Source: Dendrophyllia cribrosa
Taxonomy: Eukaryota > Cnidaria > Anthozoa > Scleractinia > Dendrophylliidae
Length of the DNA stretch: 64,000 bases
Assembly (NCBI GenBank): GCA_024195265.1
Contig: JAJLRJ010000009.1
Coordinates: forward strand, 7,351,997 to 7,415,996
Direction: 5' to 3'
Position numbers and translations under genes: made by a program. The notes under the pieces are model-generated. The model worked only from the letters and a program-made list of their open reading frames with translations, was not told where the DNA came from and ran no database searches. The first letter of the stretch is position 1, and each line of letters starts with the position of its first letter. Of this stretch, positions 58,901-64,000 are shown piece after piece.

Positions 58901-61900
58901 AAAGTTAACTACCTGCACTATTTTCAGATGATTGCCTCCATCCCAAGTAAATTAAAACTGGCTGCTTCCAAGACCCCAGTCTCTTCGGAAAACTTTCTTT
59001 CAAACCCTGGTACTTTCCAATTAAACAAAGATACTAATCTAAATTTGCTAAAAATGCAATGTAAACACTACTACAAATTGTTTAATGAACAGAGTGTGAT
59101 GGAGCCTACAGGAGTTAAAAAATGGAAAGAAAAATTCCCTGTCATTTTTAATGAGTGGAAAAGTTGCTTTAACAAGATCTATCAGATTACTCATGAGAAT
59201 AAACTTAGGCAATTTCTTTTCAAGCTCATACATAACATACTTATAACAAAAAGAGAACTCAAGAAGTTTAATATTACTGCAGACGATCTTTGTACCTTAT
59301 GTTCCAATCCAGACTCTATATTTCATGCATTTATTCAATGTGATGCAGCAATCTCACTATACTCTAGTGTGTTGTTATGGTTCAATGACATTCATTATCT
59401 AAAGCTGAATCTTACTGAAGAACAGATTTTATTTAATTCGACCAACGAATTGACCGAGCTGACCTCCCTTCAAAGACGCAGACTGGACCTTCTTTTGTTA
59501 CTTGCAAAGTATTACATATATACGTGCAAAACTATTTCTAAATACCCCGATATAAATGAATTTAGAACCAAACTTAAGATGCAATGGAAAATAGAAAATT
59601 GCCCTCTGACTTGAAGCGAAACCCAATCCCCGTTAGTATATGTTAGTACCGTTATACGTAACTTACAGCTGTGAATAGTATATAGTGTAAGTCTAAATAT
59701 CGCATCGCATTTATGGCCCTATTCTCCCAGAGGAGATTTAGGAATTAAGTCAAGTCAAATATCGCATTGTACATGTAAGTAGCGTTGCATATCGCAAGTA
59801 CTATAATTAGTGTAAGTATCGTATTGTAATTACAATTATGTTAGGTGTTGTATTGTAAGTAGTGTAATTAAGTCTAAGTAACGTAATGTAAATAATGTAA
59901 TGTAAGTAGCGTTTCATACTGTAACTGTAATGTAAGTATTACAACTTGTATGCGACTTGTCATAAATAAAAAATAAAATAAAAAATAAAAATAAAAATCC
60001 TGGCTTTCCGCACTTTCCAGGAAACCACGGAATCCCTGAAAGCACCGAAAGCCAGGACGGTCCGCGCTTTCCTCGAAAATCCCTATGTGCAAAAAAGCCA
60101 GGAAAGCTTGGATCCGTGCTTTCCAGGAAACCAAGGAATCCTGGAAAGGGCAAATAGGGAAAAGTGCACACAGGGAAAAGCCAGGAAAGCGTGGATTGTC
60201 CTGGCTTTCCACACTTTCCAGGAAACCAAGGAATCCTCAGAGTGCGGAAAGCCAGGATGGTCCGTGCTTTCCTGGCTTTTTCGCATGTGCAAAATAACCA
60301 GGAAAGCATGGACCATCCTGGCTTTCAGCACTTGCCAGGATTGTCACTCCCGGGAAAACCGCGGGAGAGTTGGCAGGTATGCAATAATTTAATCCCCAAG
60401 AATAAGCAGTATGTAAATTTACTTTTGCCAAGTAATAACATGAAATACACAACTGTACTTACGACTGTGTGAGTTCTTGGCCAAACAACTTGACATAGTC
60501 TGGTGTAAGAAAAAATCAAGACAGTGATCAAAACAAAAAAAATCAAGACATTAATTTTGTTCAAAGAATGCTTAATATATATTATATAATTAAAGAGGTT
60601 TATTTTCAAGTTAATGTATAGTGTAGTCTACAGCAAGCATCAAGAAATTAAAGTTGGACACAAATTTGTTACAGTAAATAAATATTTTAAAATAAATAAA
60701 ATAGGAATTTCAGTGGAATCCGGTGGCTGTTACTTCCAGTGTTTCCAGATCAAATTGAAATTTGGAAAATTTTTTGTTGGTTTTTGTGGAGGGAGAAAAA
60801 CTGGTGTCTAAAAAAAACCCTTGAAGCAAGGTCAAGAACCAACAGCAAACTCAACCCACATACATATCATGTATGCTGCCAAGTTGGGGAATCTAACCCT
60901 GGTCACATTGGTGGGAGGCAAGTGCTCCCTCCTGCTTATATACATGTACATGTATGTTGTGGGTCAAAATTTGCCTTGGTTCAAAATTTTCTTTTCCATT
61001 GTTTTTGGGTATGAAAATGCATGATAATGTATGATAATGAGTTTTAAACAAAGGAAAGAAAATTTTGAATCAAGGCAAATTTTGACCCACAACAAATTAC
61101 ATGGAAAAGTTAAGAGAGCTCTGTGTACTTACTAATTTTATTGTTGACTTTACATGTTGCCACTTTTGCAAAGTATTTGTGTGTACACTTCCACCTTGTT
61201 ATTGTCCAAAATGGCTGACTGCCAACTCCGCAAAGAAAATGACATTCTGATGGGATGTTCAACTGGGTACAGCAATTGGTGTTATCTGTAAAATTATGGT
61301 AAAATTGACGAACAGCTCCTCGTTCCACCAGCCACTGGTAACCTGTTGGCAGACAGTTGGTCGACTGTGGACCAACTGTCGGCCGACAGGTGATGTAAAC
61401 ACTGTACTCCAAGCTTCACGGGTTAGTTTTCGATAATATAATTTTAGCGACCTTTTTTTTAGAAACAGCCAGGACTTGATAAACTGCCAAATCAGATGAC
61501 CAAGGGTTGTTAAATTGAATTTACAGGGTATGTACATTATGTAGATTTGAAGAATTTTCATGAAATTTGGCCAAAACATTTTTTTGGAAACTGTGACAAA
61601 CAAAACAGTGTCAGGAAATTTAGATAATTGAAATATTTTGCACGTGGCGAACATTTACGCAACATGCCTCCCATGTTTTTAGCTACTCTAACTTTAGATG
61701 CCGATATCTGGCTAACCAATCAGAATAGCGAAAAAGCCTGACACAGCTTTGTTGATTTATCCCTTGTGAGTGACACTGTCAGGGTTCGACATCTCCGCTA
61801 GCCCGGTAGCCCGACGCTAGTGAAAATTAGCTCGGGCTAGTAAAATTTCCCGTTTACTAGCCCGCGGGCTAGTAGAAAATTCAAAGAATTAATATTTAAT

Positions 61901-63435
61901 TTGATTCTTTTAAGTCCATAGTTATTTACGAGGACAAAAACGTAAAGTTATAAGGATAATAATAATAATATGGCGTTCTTCTTGGCTCTTGCGTGTCGAT
62001 CGTAAATACAACTGGGACCCAGACCCTACGCTTCTTGGTAAATGTACTCCTCAGTCCTCTCCTTACGCGTGTTGAAATGCCTCGCACTTGTAGCGATTGT
62101 AGAGAAGATGGAGTGTTTTCTCTCTACCTACAAACCACCGCCAAGCAAAAAGGCGAAGGCAGAAAGCGAAGCGGAAAAAAGTAAAAGGTACGAAAATGAA
62201 AAACGCAAAAGAGGGTTTAATCCTTCATCGAAATTAAGTTTTGCCTGGCTAGAGTATCACGTCATCAACAACGAAAATACAGGAAATACGATCATTCCAG
62301 TTCGCAGGTCAATGATGATCTTAGAGATAAATGCCCATCTGTTCTTGCTTTGATCGATCTACTGCTGTCACTACCTGCAAGTTCAGCAGAAGCAGAGAGA
62401 GGGTTCTCCCTGATGAAAATCATCAAAACTGTCTGGAGAAGCAGAATTACAGATGAGTGTTTCAGATCTCACACTGATGATCATCAAACTTGACTGTCTA
62501 GAGGTGAAGGACTTTGAACTCCAACCTGCAATTGATGTTTGGTTGCGAAAGAAGAGAATGCCATACTTTAATGACAAGAGGTCTAGGTCTAGGAGAGAGG
62601 AAGAGGATGGACCTGAAGTAATTCCTGATGATCAAGATACACCTGATGAAGCAAAGTTAGTACAGGCAACTGTTCCTGGTCCATCTAATGATGCCAAAGA
62701 TGATGAAATTGATGCTGCAGCTGATGATGGGGATCTATCTGACTATTATACTGACGATGAGTTGGAGAATGATGATAAGTTGAGAGACCAAGAAGAGGAC
62801 GCATACAAGTTGCTGGCATTGATGTTTTAATGACAATGTTAACTGAGTAATACAAAACAAACGCAGTTACTTTTGCAATTCAGGCTCTTTCTTTTCATAT
62901 TGTAAGGGCAAAGTGGATAATAAATTAAGTGACGTAATAGAGCCTGAGAAGGAAAATGAGCTGGGCTACAAAGTTGTGTTTCGGGCTAGTAGATTTCAAA
63001 GATCACTAGCCCGGTGGCTAGTGACTCAGCTGACCAGATGTCGAACCCTGACTGTGCAGCTACACTGTATTTTGGTCTTGCCATGGCATTCGATAACCGA
63101 TAAATTAAATTGAACCCAAGAAAAAATTGCTTAAATACACAAGCAGAAGTAAACTGTGATGTGACACAGGAATTCTCTCGAGACTTCCTTCGGGTTATGG
63201 CAAACTTTAAAAAAACGCAGCGGTTTTACGGGATGACAAGGAAGAAAAATCAACCAAAACTGCAACGAGGTGTGCCACAGACATCCTGTGTAATGATGGA
63301 TATTGTACATTGGAAACATCAGTTTTTCAAATTTAAAAGTGTCATTGTCTTTCCGAAAATTTAACTAAAAATTATAACTGAAAACAATAAAAATACACCG
63401 ACACCTACCTCCAACTGCTGTGGGACTTAACAGCA
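35563..63435 (-). CDS. mesothelin/stereocilin/otoancorin-like GPI-anchored helical-repeat protein (22 exons, 5' incomplete)
   Basis: Twenty-two exons with GT-AG borders and matching phases give 3290 coding nt (1095 residues) and a stop at 35563-35565. The start lies beyond the right edge. The protein is almost wholly helical, with about ten repeats of LGxLxxGLxxxxLxxLxxxxF type, for example LGKLLKDLNLEDLKFLSKEQF-like and LGYLVAGLLPSELKQIG. That is the superhelical pattern of the mesothelin/stereocilin/otoancorin family. Near the C-terminus come the MSVSQLQAFSADQYQAM and QQDAIRSVIEG segments, an acidic run with six Asp, then CSGSG before a hydrophobic tail (YMTVTFVSLMVVPIGM), which fits a GPI-anchor signal. 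The inferred site is the cell surface, possibly in adhesion. In vertebrates, relatives attach sensory-cell bundles to overlying gels. The role here is unknown. Confidence 0.78.
36131..36305 (-). CDS. mesothelin-like gene, exon 21 of the visible series
   Basis: A 175-nt exon, phase 0 in and phase 1 out (GTACGT donor). It encodes AFSADQYQAMLTPQVQAISS, the family-like C-terminal helix pair, then an acidic DPDEEDPWGP stretch with six consecutive Asp before Cys-Pro. Confidence 0.85.
36378..36560. mobile_element. partial copy of the AAAGTGCACATGAAGTG element (intron)
   Basis: In inverted orientation this matches 43864-44017, including TGCACATGAAGTGAAATTTC-like ends and the TTAGACAAGGACCTGGGTGA block. 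At the CCCAG where the 43255 copy carries a nested MITE, this copy is uninterrupted. Confidence 0.75.
36886..36945. repeat. dispersed repeat fragment shared with 17285-17356
   Basis: CTAGAAATACTTGTCTCACA and GGGAGGGTGCACCGC match the fragment near 17.3 kb in opposite orientation. Confidence 0.55.
37136..37233 (-). CDS. mesothelin-like gene, exon 20
   Basis: A 98-nt exon after a TTTTACTTTCACAG acceptor, phase 1 in and phase 0 out. It reads ALSTSDIPKLQTKVVDVIPP and then EVFEDMSVSQLQ, resembling the IPxxVF turn of mesothelin-family repeats. The donor is GTTGGT, weaker than its neighbours. Confidence 0.8.
37720..37862 (-). CDS. mesothelin-like gene, exon 19
   Basis: A 143-nt exon, phase 2 in and phase 1 out, with a GTAAGT donor. 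It encodes LAIKQLSEIDGWSMEQMKAI and a WAQAVNIWDKDQVNELGKVL segment, the start of another LGxL repeat. Confidence 0.85.
37919..37974. repeat. (ATT)n microsatellite in intron
   Basis: About 56 bases of TTA/ATT repeat just upstream of exon 19 on the gene strand. Confidence 0.95.
38217..38310. mobile_element. foldback MITE, family A copy 2 (half)
   Basis: TCCATTTCCGAGTTACG through TGAAAATGAGTTTTATTTGC matches the left arm of 39243-39417. The right arm is missing. Confidence 0.85.
38357..38493 (-). CDS. mesothelin-like gene, exon 18
   Basis: A 137-nt exon, phase 0 in and phase 2 out. It reads LDRLKPKVQTFLRQVNKDDN, then YMSLGQLALSLTKEDIARMS, a clear LGxL repeat. Confidence 0.85.
38494..39532. other. 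intron with palindromic repeats
   Basis: Besides the MITE listed next, GCTCAAAGCTACAAGCC near 39120 and GGCTATGAGCTTTGAGC near 39452 are related in inverted orientation and may bound a larger element (about 39075-39510). No exon is supported inside. Confidence 0.45.
39243..39417. mobile_element. foldback MITE, family A copy 3 (complete)
   Basis: A near-perfect 175-bp palindrome with ATAGGCCATTTCCGAGTT ends and AAAGCGAGGCTAGGTGCAC arms, the same family as 6562-6758. Confidence 0.92.
39533..39694 (-). CDS. mesothelin-like gene, exon 17
   Basis: A 162-nt exon, phase 0 at both ends. It reads HLTNGDISKLTAEPAKRIGR then VVLGLSPDDLEKLKLDNI, one full repeat. The GTGGGA donor is noncanonical beyond GT. 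Confidence 0.85.
39806..39984 (-). CDS. mesothelin-like gene, exon 16
   Basis: A 179-nt exon, phase 1 in and phase 0 out (GTAGGG donor). It contains LRQLGSLVKGLDLDDIKKLG followed by KEAF, a textbook repeat of this protein. Confidence 0.88.
40869..41062 (-). CDS. mesothelin-like gene, exon 15
   Basis: A 194-nt exon, phase 2 in and phase 1 out, with a GTAAGA donor. It reads WRDLGPAALGLDPSDLERIN, then helical KSQAQALIKAAKNAW. Confidence 0.88.
41650..41852 (-). CDS. mesothelin-like gene, exon 14
   Basis: A 203-nt exon, phase 0 in and phase 2 out, with a GTAGGT donor. It contains IEDLGSLVAGLSRKALQKIS and KEGF. Confidence 0.88.
42141..42240. repeat. pogo-like MITE fragment in intron
   Basis: CAGTTAAACCTCTATTAAGC and a second CTCTATTAAGCGGACGC block are the end motif of a pogo-type element. 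The opposite terminus was not found. Confidence 0.4.
42639..42878 (-). CDS. mesothelin-like gene, exon 13
   Basis: The largest exon seen (240 nt, phase 0 at both ends). It reads VMVLKRLREYWEIENLDF, then INSLGTFLRGLAQDELKKLP. Confidence 0.88.
43255..44017. mobile_element. TIR element in intron with nested MITE
   Basis: The ends TAAAGTGCACATGAAGTG and CACTTCATGTGCACTTTA are inverted over about 30 bp. The interior has no transposase. It is interrupted at 43622-43858 by a second element. A related copy lies at 36378-36560. Confidence 0.8.
43622..43858. mobile_element. nested MITE with CCCAG flanks
   Basis: GGGCCGGGTTGTTCAAAGC at the left is mirrored by GCTTTCGAACAACTGGG at the right, with GGTTAAGCTAACCCAGGGTT-like blocks next inward. 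CCCAG occurs on both sides (43617-43621, 43859-43863) and only once in the uninterrupted copy at 36.5 kb. Confidence 0.8.
44151..44369 (-). CDS. mesothelin-like gene, exon 12
   Basis: A 219-nt exon, phase 0 at both ends, with a GTGAGT donor. It reads VLTLAKKVRSKWGDFNLTEI, then MRKLGHIALGIAKEELRDLP. Confidence 0.88.
44370..45986. other. intron with one palindromic element
   Basis: Apart from the MITE at 45160-45294 and a 14-base C run near 45630, nothing was recognised. Confidence 0.5.
45160..45294. mobile_element. palindromic MITE
   Basis: AATCACATGACTTTTGGAGG, GCATATAGTTTATTTGTG and GTAGCATCATTTGC are mirrored by their complements around a GCGGAGCGAGG centre. Confidence 0.9.
45987..46136 (-). 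CDS. mesothelin-like gene, exon 11
   Basis: A 150-nt exon, phase 0 at both ends. It contains IAQLGEFAMALSRGEIDAEN and ends NNLDKLGLIPWDKTQ before a GTACAG donor. Confidence 0.85.
46673..46840 (-). CDS. mesothelin-like gene, exon 10
   Basis: A 168-nt exon after a TTTTAATTTTCAG acceptor, phase 0 at both ends. It reads LSQLKKEDLVALAKAIDGFL, then helical MAQMAIFAAYPEM. Confidence 0.85.
47406..47444 (-). CDS. mesothelin-like gene, exon 9 (39 nt)
   Basis: A very small exon between a TTCTTTTTTCCAG acceptor and a GTAAGT donor, encoding AQEIVEKLKKSVD in phase 0. It could be skipped without breaking the frame. Confidence 0.75.
48171..48401 (-). CDS. mesothelin-like gene, exon 8
   Basis: A 231-nt exon, phase 0 at both ends, with a GTAAGG donor. 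It reads AIKSIVAKLKLSEGQLRVLA, then IKELGYLVAGLLPSELKQIG. Confidence 0.9.
49225..49416 (-). CDS. mesothelin-like gene, exon 7
   Basis: A 192-nt exon, phase 0 at both ends. It reads FSFPQAKAIIAKLKEQWKDI, then LQKLGKLLKDLNLEDLKFLS. The donor is GTGGGT. Confidence 0.9.
49834..50008 (-). CDS. mesothelin-like gene, exon 6
   Basis: A 175-nt exon, phase 2 in and phase 0 out, with a GTAAGT donor. It reads MANFDRDQKSALMIPAKQAY, then VLGGLCNLLEALPVRDILKL. Confidence 0.85.
50266..50438 (-). CDS. mesothelin-like gene, exon 5
   Basis: A 173-nt exon, phase 0 in and phase 2 out, with a GTAAGA donor. It reads TWDHEQMAALTQAAYRKFGS, then LLAGFDASRLAELAGDVF. Confidence 0.85.
50631..50668 (+). repeat. poly-C tract in intron
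   Basis: About 34 cytosines in three runs broken by two T. Likely unstable or mis-sized. Confidence 0.9.
51254..51391 (-). CDS. mesothelin-like gene, exon 4
   Basis: A 138-nt exon after a TTTTTTGTCCACAG acceptor, phase 0 at both ends. It reads GSLSGMTSSQFSGIIDRLTA, then LKKLITHMNLDSFFANVDKL. Confidence 0.82.
51984..52110 (-). CDS. mesothelin-like gene, exon 3
   Basis: A 127-nt exon, phase 2 in and phase 0 out. It reads MKSSFDKLSNSLKEKLLDAK, then LKTIPQDLLSSLQ. The Met is not taken as the start, because two upstream exons join in phase. Confidence 0.8.
52137..52320. repeat. pogo-like MITE fragment
   Basis: ACAGTGGAACCTACATTG resembles the left end of the 9855 element, and the internal CTTCTCCTGGTTC / CTTCTCCTGGTCC are direct repeats. 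The right end is unclear. Confidence 0.35.
52336..52384 (+). repeat. G-rich (GGGGA)n tract
   Basis: A purine-rich run of G with A interruptions, potentially quadruplex-forming. Confidence 0.85.
52434..53447. mobile_element. internally deleted PIF/Harbinger-like element
   Basis: The ends CTTTAAGATACAGGAAC and GTTCCTGTATCTTAAAG are inverted and continue for several bases (GGACGCC / GGCGTCC). The interior holds a fragment of a Harbinger-type transposase N-terminus on the minus strand and noncoding sequence, so it is nonautonomous. Confidence 0.75.
52996..53235 (-). pseudogene. Harbinger-like transposase N-terminal fragment
   Basis: The frame reads MEFILLYEENTSNNLDFPYD, then NEAECKLKPTLGWKSYISQL and a final DIPAIFTCQQGTVCEGAEGL. 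This is the segment before the DDE domain in many invertebrate Harbinger proteins (helix, then the F-C-xQGT-xxG-xEGL motif). The DDE catalytic part is absent. Confidence 0.6.
53448..54184. other. intron sequence, nothing recognised
   Basis: AT-rich sequence with no supported feature. Confidence 0.45.
54185..54641. repeat. left part of a CCAGGAAAGCG palindromic array
   Basis: From about 54335, copies of CCAGGAAAGCGCGGA and its complement TCCGCGCTTTCCTGG alternate. The outer end (ACATATCTGCCAACCC, 54185 on) is mirrored at 60362-60380 by GAGAGTTGGCAGGTATG, so the array and its flanks form one element, interrupted by the LINE. Confidence 0.75.
54659..55591 (+). CDS. LINE ORF1 protein (L1/Tx1-type nucleic-acid-binding)
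   Basis: An intact 310-codon frame. Residues ~80-160 form a long coiled coil (MLSRIEKNTLELIEDNKNLK onward, with leucines at heptad spacing), the trimerisation region of L1-type ORF1 proteins. It is followed by an RRM-like segment around RKFNLEIHGLPEQEAEDP and DICHRLNKGKNKPRPIIVRF, matching the transposase-22 domain. The basic, polar N-terminus begins 17 nt after the element's 5' end. In the family the protein coats element RNA. It is the only complete gene of this element. Confidence 0.85.
   Translation: MADHGGHGGVSSAEPKAKIKQFCKMQEEKDRASRRKRDQVSSGSTDETSPIIHEAKRSNFSLEDGSPSETRAEGRRPSVIDMWKMLSRIEKNTLELIEDNKNLKETLSLTQTRVQELETKNKNLETQISAMNSKIANLEKNTSDNERKITELLERHDDLEQYMRKFNLEIHGLPEQEAEDPAELVLNLAEIIDVDVQPEDIDICHRLNKGKNKPRPIIVRFSNYESKRTLYGSRFELRKLDLSTQLGTKKVYINENLTSQRVLLFSKVRQKIKNSTGKAWTNDGKMFVKPSPTSPVTRITSEEELNAILA
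55867..59614 (+). pseudogene. LINE ORF2: endonuclease and reverse transcriptase, broken
   Basis: In order, the endonuclease shows SLNVRGLRN, LQETF, VNIYAPN, GDWN, SRIDFFLVS and APDHKA. The reverse transcriptase shows WRPITLLNVDYKILA, QTGFIKGRYIGQNVR, FVDFEKAFD, RGVRQGCPLSPFLF and the catalytic QFADDTTF. A C-terminal CTLC..HAFIQC zinc-knuckle-like motif follows. The frame is broken by a TAG at 56128-56130 and by frame changes near 56712, 57300, 57740 and 58690. Each time the homologous protein continues in another frame, so the breaks are secondary mutations. The catalytic residues themselves are intact. Cannot be active in this state. Confidence 0.88.
60004..60385. repeat. right part of the CCAGGAAAGCG palindromic array
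   Basis: Same alternating units as 54335-54641, degenerating toward CGGGAAAACCGCGGGAGAGT and ending in GTTGGCAGGTATG, the complement of the left terminus near 54185. Overlapping frames on both strands are read-through of the repeats. Confidence 0.75.
60463..60499 (-). CDS. mesothelin-like gene, exon 2 of the visible series
   Basis: A 37-nt exon between a TTTTTTCTTACACCAG acceptor and a GTAAGT donor, reading YVKLFGQELTQ with phase 1 in and phase 2 out. Both phases match the neighbouring exons (63409-63435 and 51984-52110). The exon is short, so the phase agreement and strong splice sites are the support. Confidence 0.6.
60500..60954. other. intron sequence, nothing recognised
   Basis: AT-rich sequence with no supported feature. 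Confidence 0.45.
60955..61094. mobile_element. foldback MITE, ~140 bp
   Basis: TGTTGTGGGTCAAAATTTGC and TTGGTTCAAAATTTTC at the left are mirrored by GAAAATTTTGAATCAAGG and CAAATTTTGACCCACAACA at the right. Confidence 0.85.
61095..61779. other. intron sequence with short repeats
   Basis: Around 61340-61392 a cluster of GTTGGTCGACTG / GGACCAACTGTCGGC-type motifs forms local inverted repeats. Nothing else was recognised. Confidence 0.4.
62042..62353 (+). pseudogene. hAT transposase N-terminal piece
   Basis: MECFLSTYKPPPSKKAKAES, then KSKRYENEKRKRGFNPSSKL and SFAWLEYHV, is the start found in invertebrate KIAA1586/ZnF-TTF-type hAT proteins. It leads directly into noncatalytic sequence, so the DDE region is deleted. 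Confidence 0.55.
62343..62830 (+). pseudogene. hAT transposase C-terminal dimerisation region, frameshifted
   Basis: One frame reads LLLSLPASSAEAERGFSLMK, then WRSRITDE, the conserved hATC motif. After a shift near 62455, the next frame continues LMIIKLDCLEVKDFELQPAI, then a long acidic tail ending at 62830. In the family this region mediates dimerisation. Confidence 0.8.
63051..63408. other. intron sequence, nothing recognised
   Basis: A plus-strand 84-codon frame (63110-63364) has no recognisable domain. Confidence 0.4.
63409..63435 (-). CDS. mesothelin-like gene, first visible exon (27 nt)
   Basis: Between a TTTATTACTTTCACAG acceptor and a GTAGGT donor, reading LLSPTAVG with phase 1 at both ends. 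It joins in frame to 60463-60499. Its entry phase shows that at least one more exon lies upstream, beyond the window. Confidence 0.5.
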
Positions 63436-64000
63436 CTGTGAAAGTAATAAAAGATAATTTAATATCCAGAGTAAACATTAAGAACATTTAAGGGCCCTGT
63501 GCTCACTTAAATAGAGACAAATTAATAAAATGTGTTATTTTTTATTAGATTTTATTTACAAACAAAAATGCTTACGTGTGGATGGGGAACATTTGATGCA
63601 TTTTTGGGGTAAAAACACCGTTTTCAAATCCGGATTAGTGTGAATCTGGGACTTAGGGTAAAACTGATACCCTTATAGATAAAAGTCTAGCTAAATGGTG
63701 TTTCCTAATACGGGGCCTGTTTACATGGAGGGAGGTCTCCTGGCACTAGGACCAGTAAAGATGACAGATCATTCTAATGTAATATGTTTTCTGTTTCCGT
63801 TTACATGCAAAGGATTGTACATGGACCTATGGCTAGGATCTTCCTAGCTGACAAAAGATTGTACATGTAGCTACATGAACATGCATGTAAACAGCCTATC
63901 CTAGGATGATCCTAGCTCTAGGGCCATAGTCATGTTGAAAAACAATACGGTGACAACTAAGCAATCAACAAAAGGCTGGTAATTCTGTAGGTCCTTAGCA
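63436..64000. other. right edge: intron with a possible foldback repeat
   Basis: GTTTACATGGAGGGAGG near 63720 and GCATGTAAACAGCC near 63882, with CCTAGGATGATCCTAG and GGATCTTCCTAGCTG inside, suggest a degenerate palindromic element. No further exon of the gene could be identified. Confidence 0.4.

Larger units (their letters stand above)
54642..59996 (+). mobile_element. Tx1/L1-like LINE, nearly full length, inactive
   Basis: A 5.36 kb non-LTR retrotransposon with ORF1, an apurinic-type endonuclease plus reverse transcriptase ORF2, a 3'UTR with GTAAGTA-type repeats and an (ATAAAA)n tail at about 59961-59996. ATCCTGG lies on both sides (54635-54641, 59997-60003). It sits in antisense orientation in an intron of the mesothelin-like gene. 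The ORF1 coiled coil with a nucleic-acid-binding domain and the Cys/His motif at the end of ORF2 point to the L1/Tx1 group. Confidence 0.88.
61780..63050 (+). mobile_element. internally deleted hAT-type element
   Basis: The ends CAGGGTTCGACATCT and AGATGTCGAACCCTG are inverted. GCTAGCCCG/CGGGCTAG blocks repeat just inside both ends. ACTGT flanks both sides. Between the ends lie an N-terminal and a C-terminal piece of a hAT transposase with the middle missing, so the element is nonautonomous. Confidence 0.8.

Noticed and set aside
59874..60472. Seven overlapping frames of 70-131 codons on both strands
   Set aside because: They read the CCAGGAAAGCG palindromic array, which is open by composition in several frames.
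61110..61412. 100-codon minus-strand frame
   Set aside because: It includes short inverted GTTGGTC/GACCAAC repeats and has no domain or splice support.
1..64000. CRISPR arrays, operons, rRNA genes, plasmid or phage functions
   Set aside because: Nothing of the kind was seen. Splice sites, intron density and repeat types are those of an animal nuclear genome.

Overview
The window looks like AT-rich, intron-rich animal DNA, most likely from an anthozoan cnidarian such as a stony coral. That is inference. It rests on single-domain exons with GT-AG borders, PAN/SRCR/laminin-G/FN3 extracellular modules, a mesothelin/stereocilin-like protein, and a repeat load of Penelope-like elements with a GIY-YIG nuclease, a Tx1/L1-like LINE, Harbinger, hAT, Crypton-like and many foldback MITEs. 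No operon, CRISPR array or rRNA gene was seen. Positions 29295-29794 are an assembly gap of exactly 500 N.

Left part (1-22 kb). A minus-strand gene for a modular extracellular protein can be followed through exons whose splice phases agree: SRCR (16340-16657), a two-exon laminin-G-like domain (12949-13000 and 12297-12835) and an FN3 domain (8353-8637). A degenerate second FN3 copy lies at 7560-7770, and two possible PAN exons lie upstream near 17.9-18.2 kb. Between the exons sit an inverted pair of Penelope-like fragments (2.7-3.9 kb), several palindromic MITEs, a ~470 bp duplication carrying a tRNA-like sequence (9.4 and 11.7 kb), and a 2.1 kb giant foldback element with 18-bp subrepeats (13059-15154).

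Middle (18-35 kb). This part is mostly noncoding and repeat-rich. It holds a Crypton-type tyrosine-recombinase relic (18.7-18.9 kb), a Cys-rich candidate exon (23555-23748), and a Harbinger transposase relic split by a TTAA-flanked element that itself contains a LINE tail (25.8-26.9 kb). It also holds a probable first coding exon on the plus strand (27531-27617), a ~21-bp minisatellite (32.9-33.1 kb) and a tRNA-derived SINE (34.3-34.6 kb).

Right part (35.5-63.4 kb). A large minus-strand gene is reconstructed in 22 exons with fully consistent phases, giving 1095 residues with the 5' end beyond the window. It is a helical-repeat protein of the mesothelin/stereocilin/otoancorin type, with about ten LGxL-type repeats, an acidic stretch and a GPI-anchor-like C-terminus. 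Its second known intron holds a 5.36 kb Tx1/L1-like LINE on the opposite strand with an intact ORF1 and a broken ORF2. The LINE landed inside a palindromic array and is flanked by ATCCTGG repeats. The next intron upstream carries an internally deleted hAT element (61780-63050). Apart from these two host genes and a few orphan exon candidates, nearly everything recognisable is transposon-derived.
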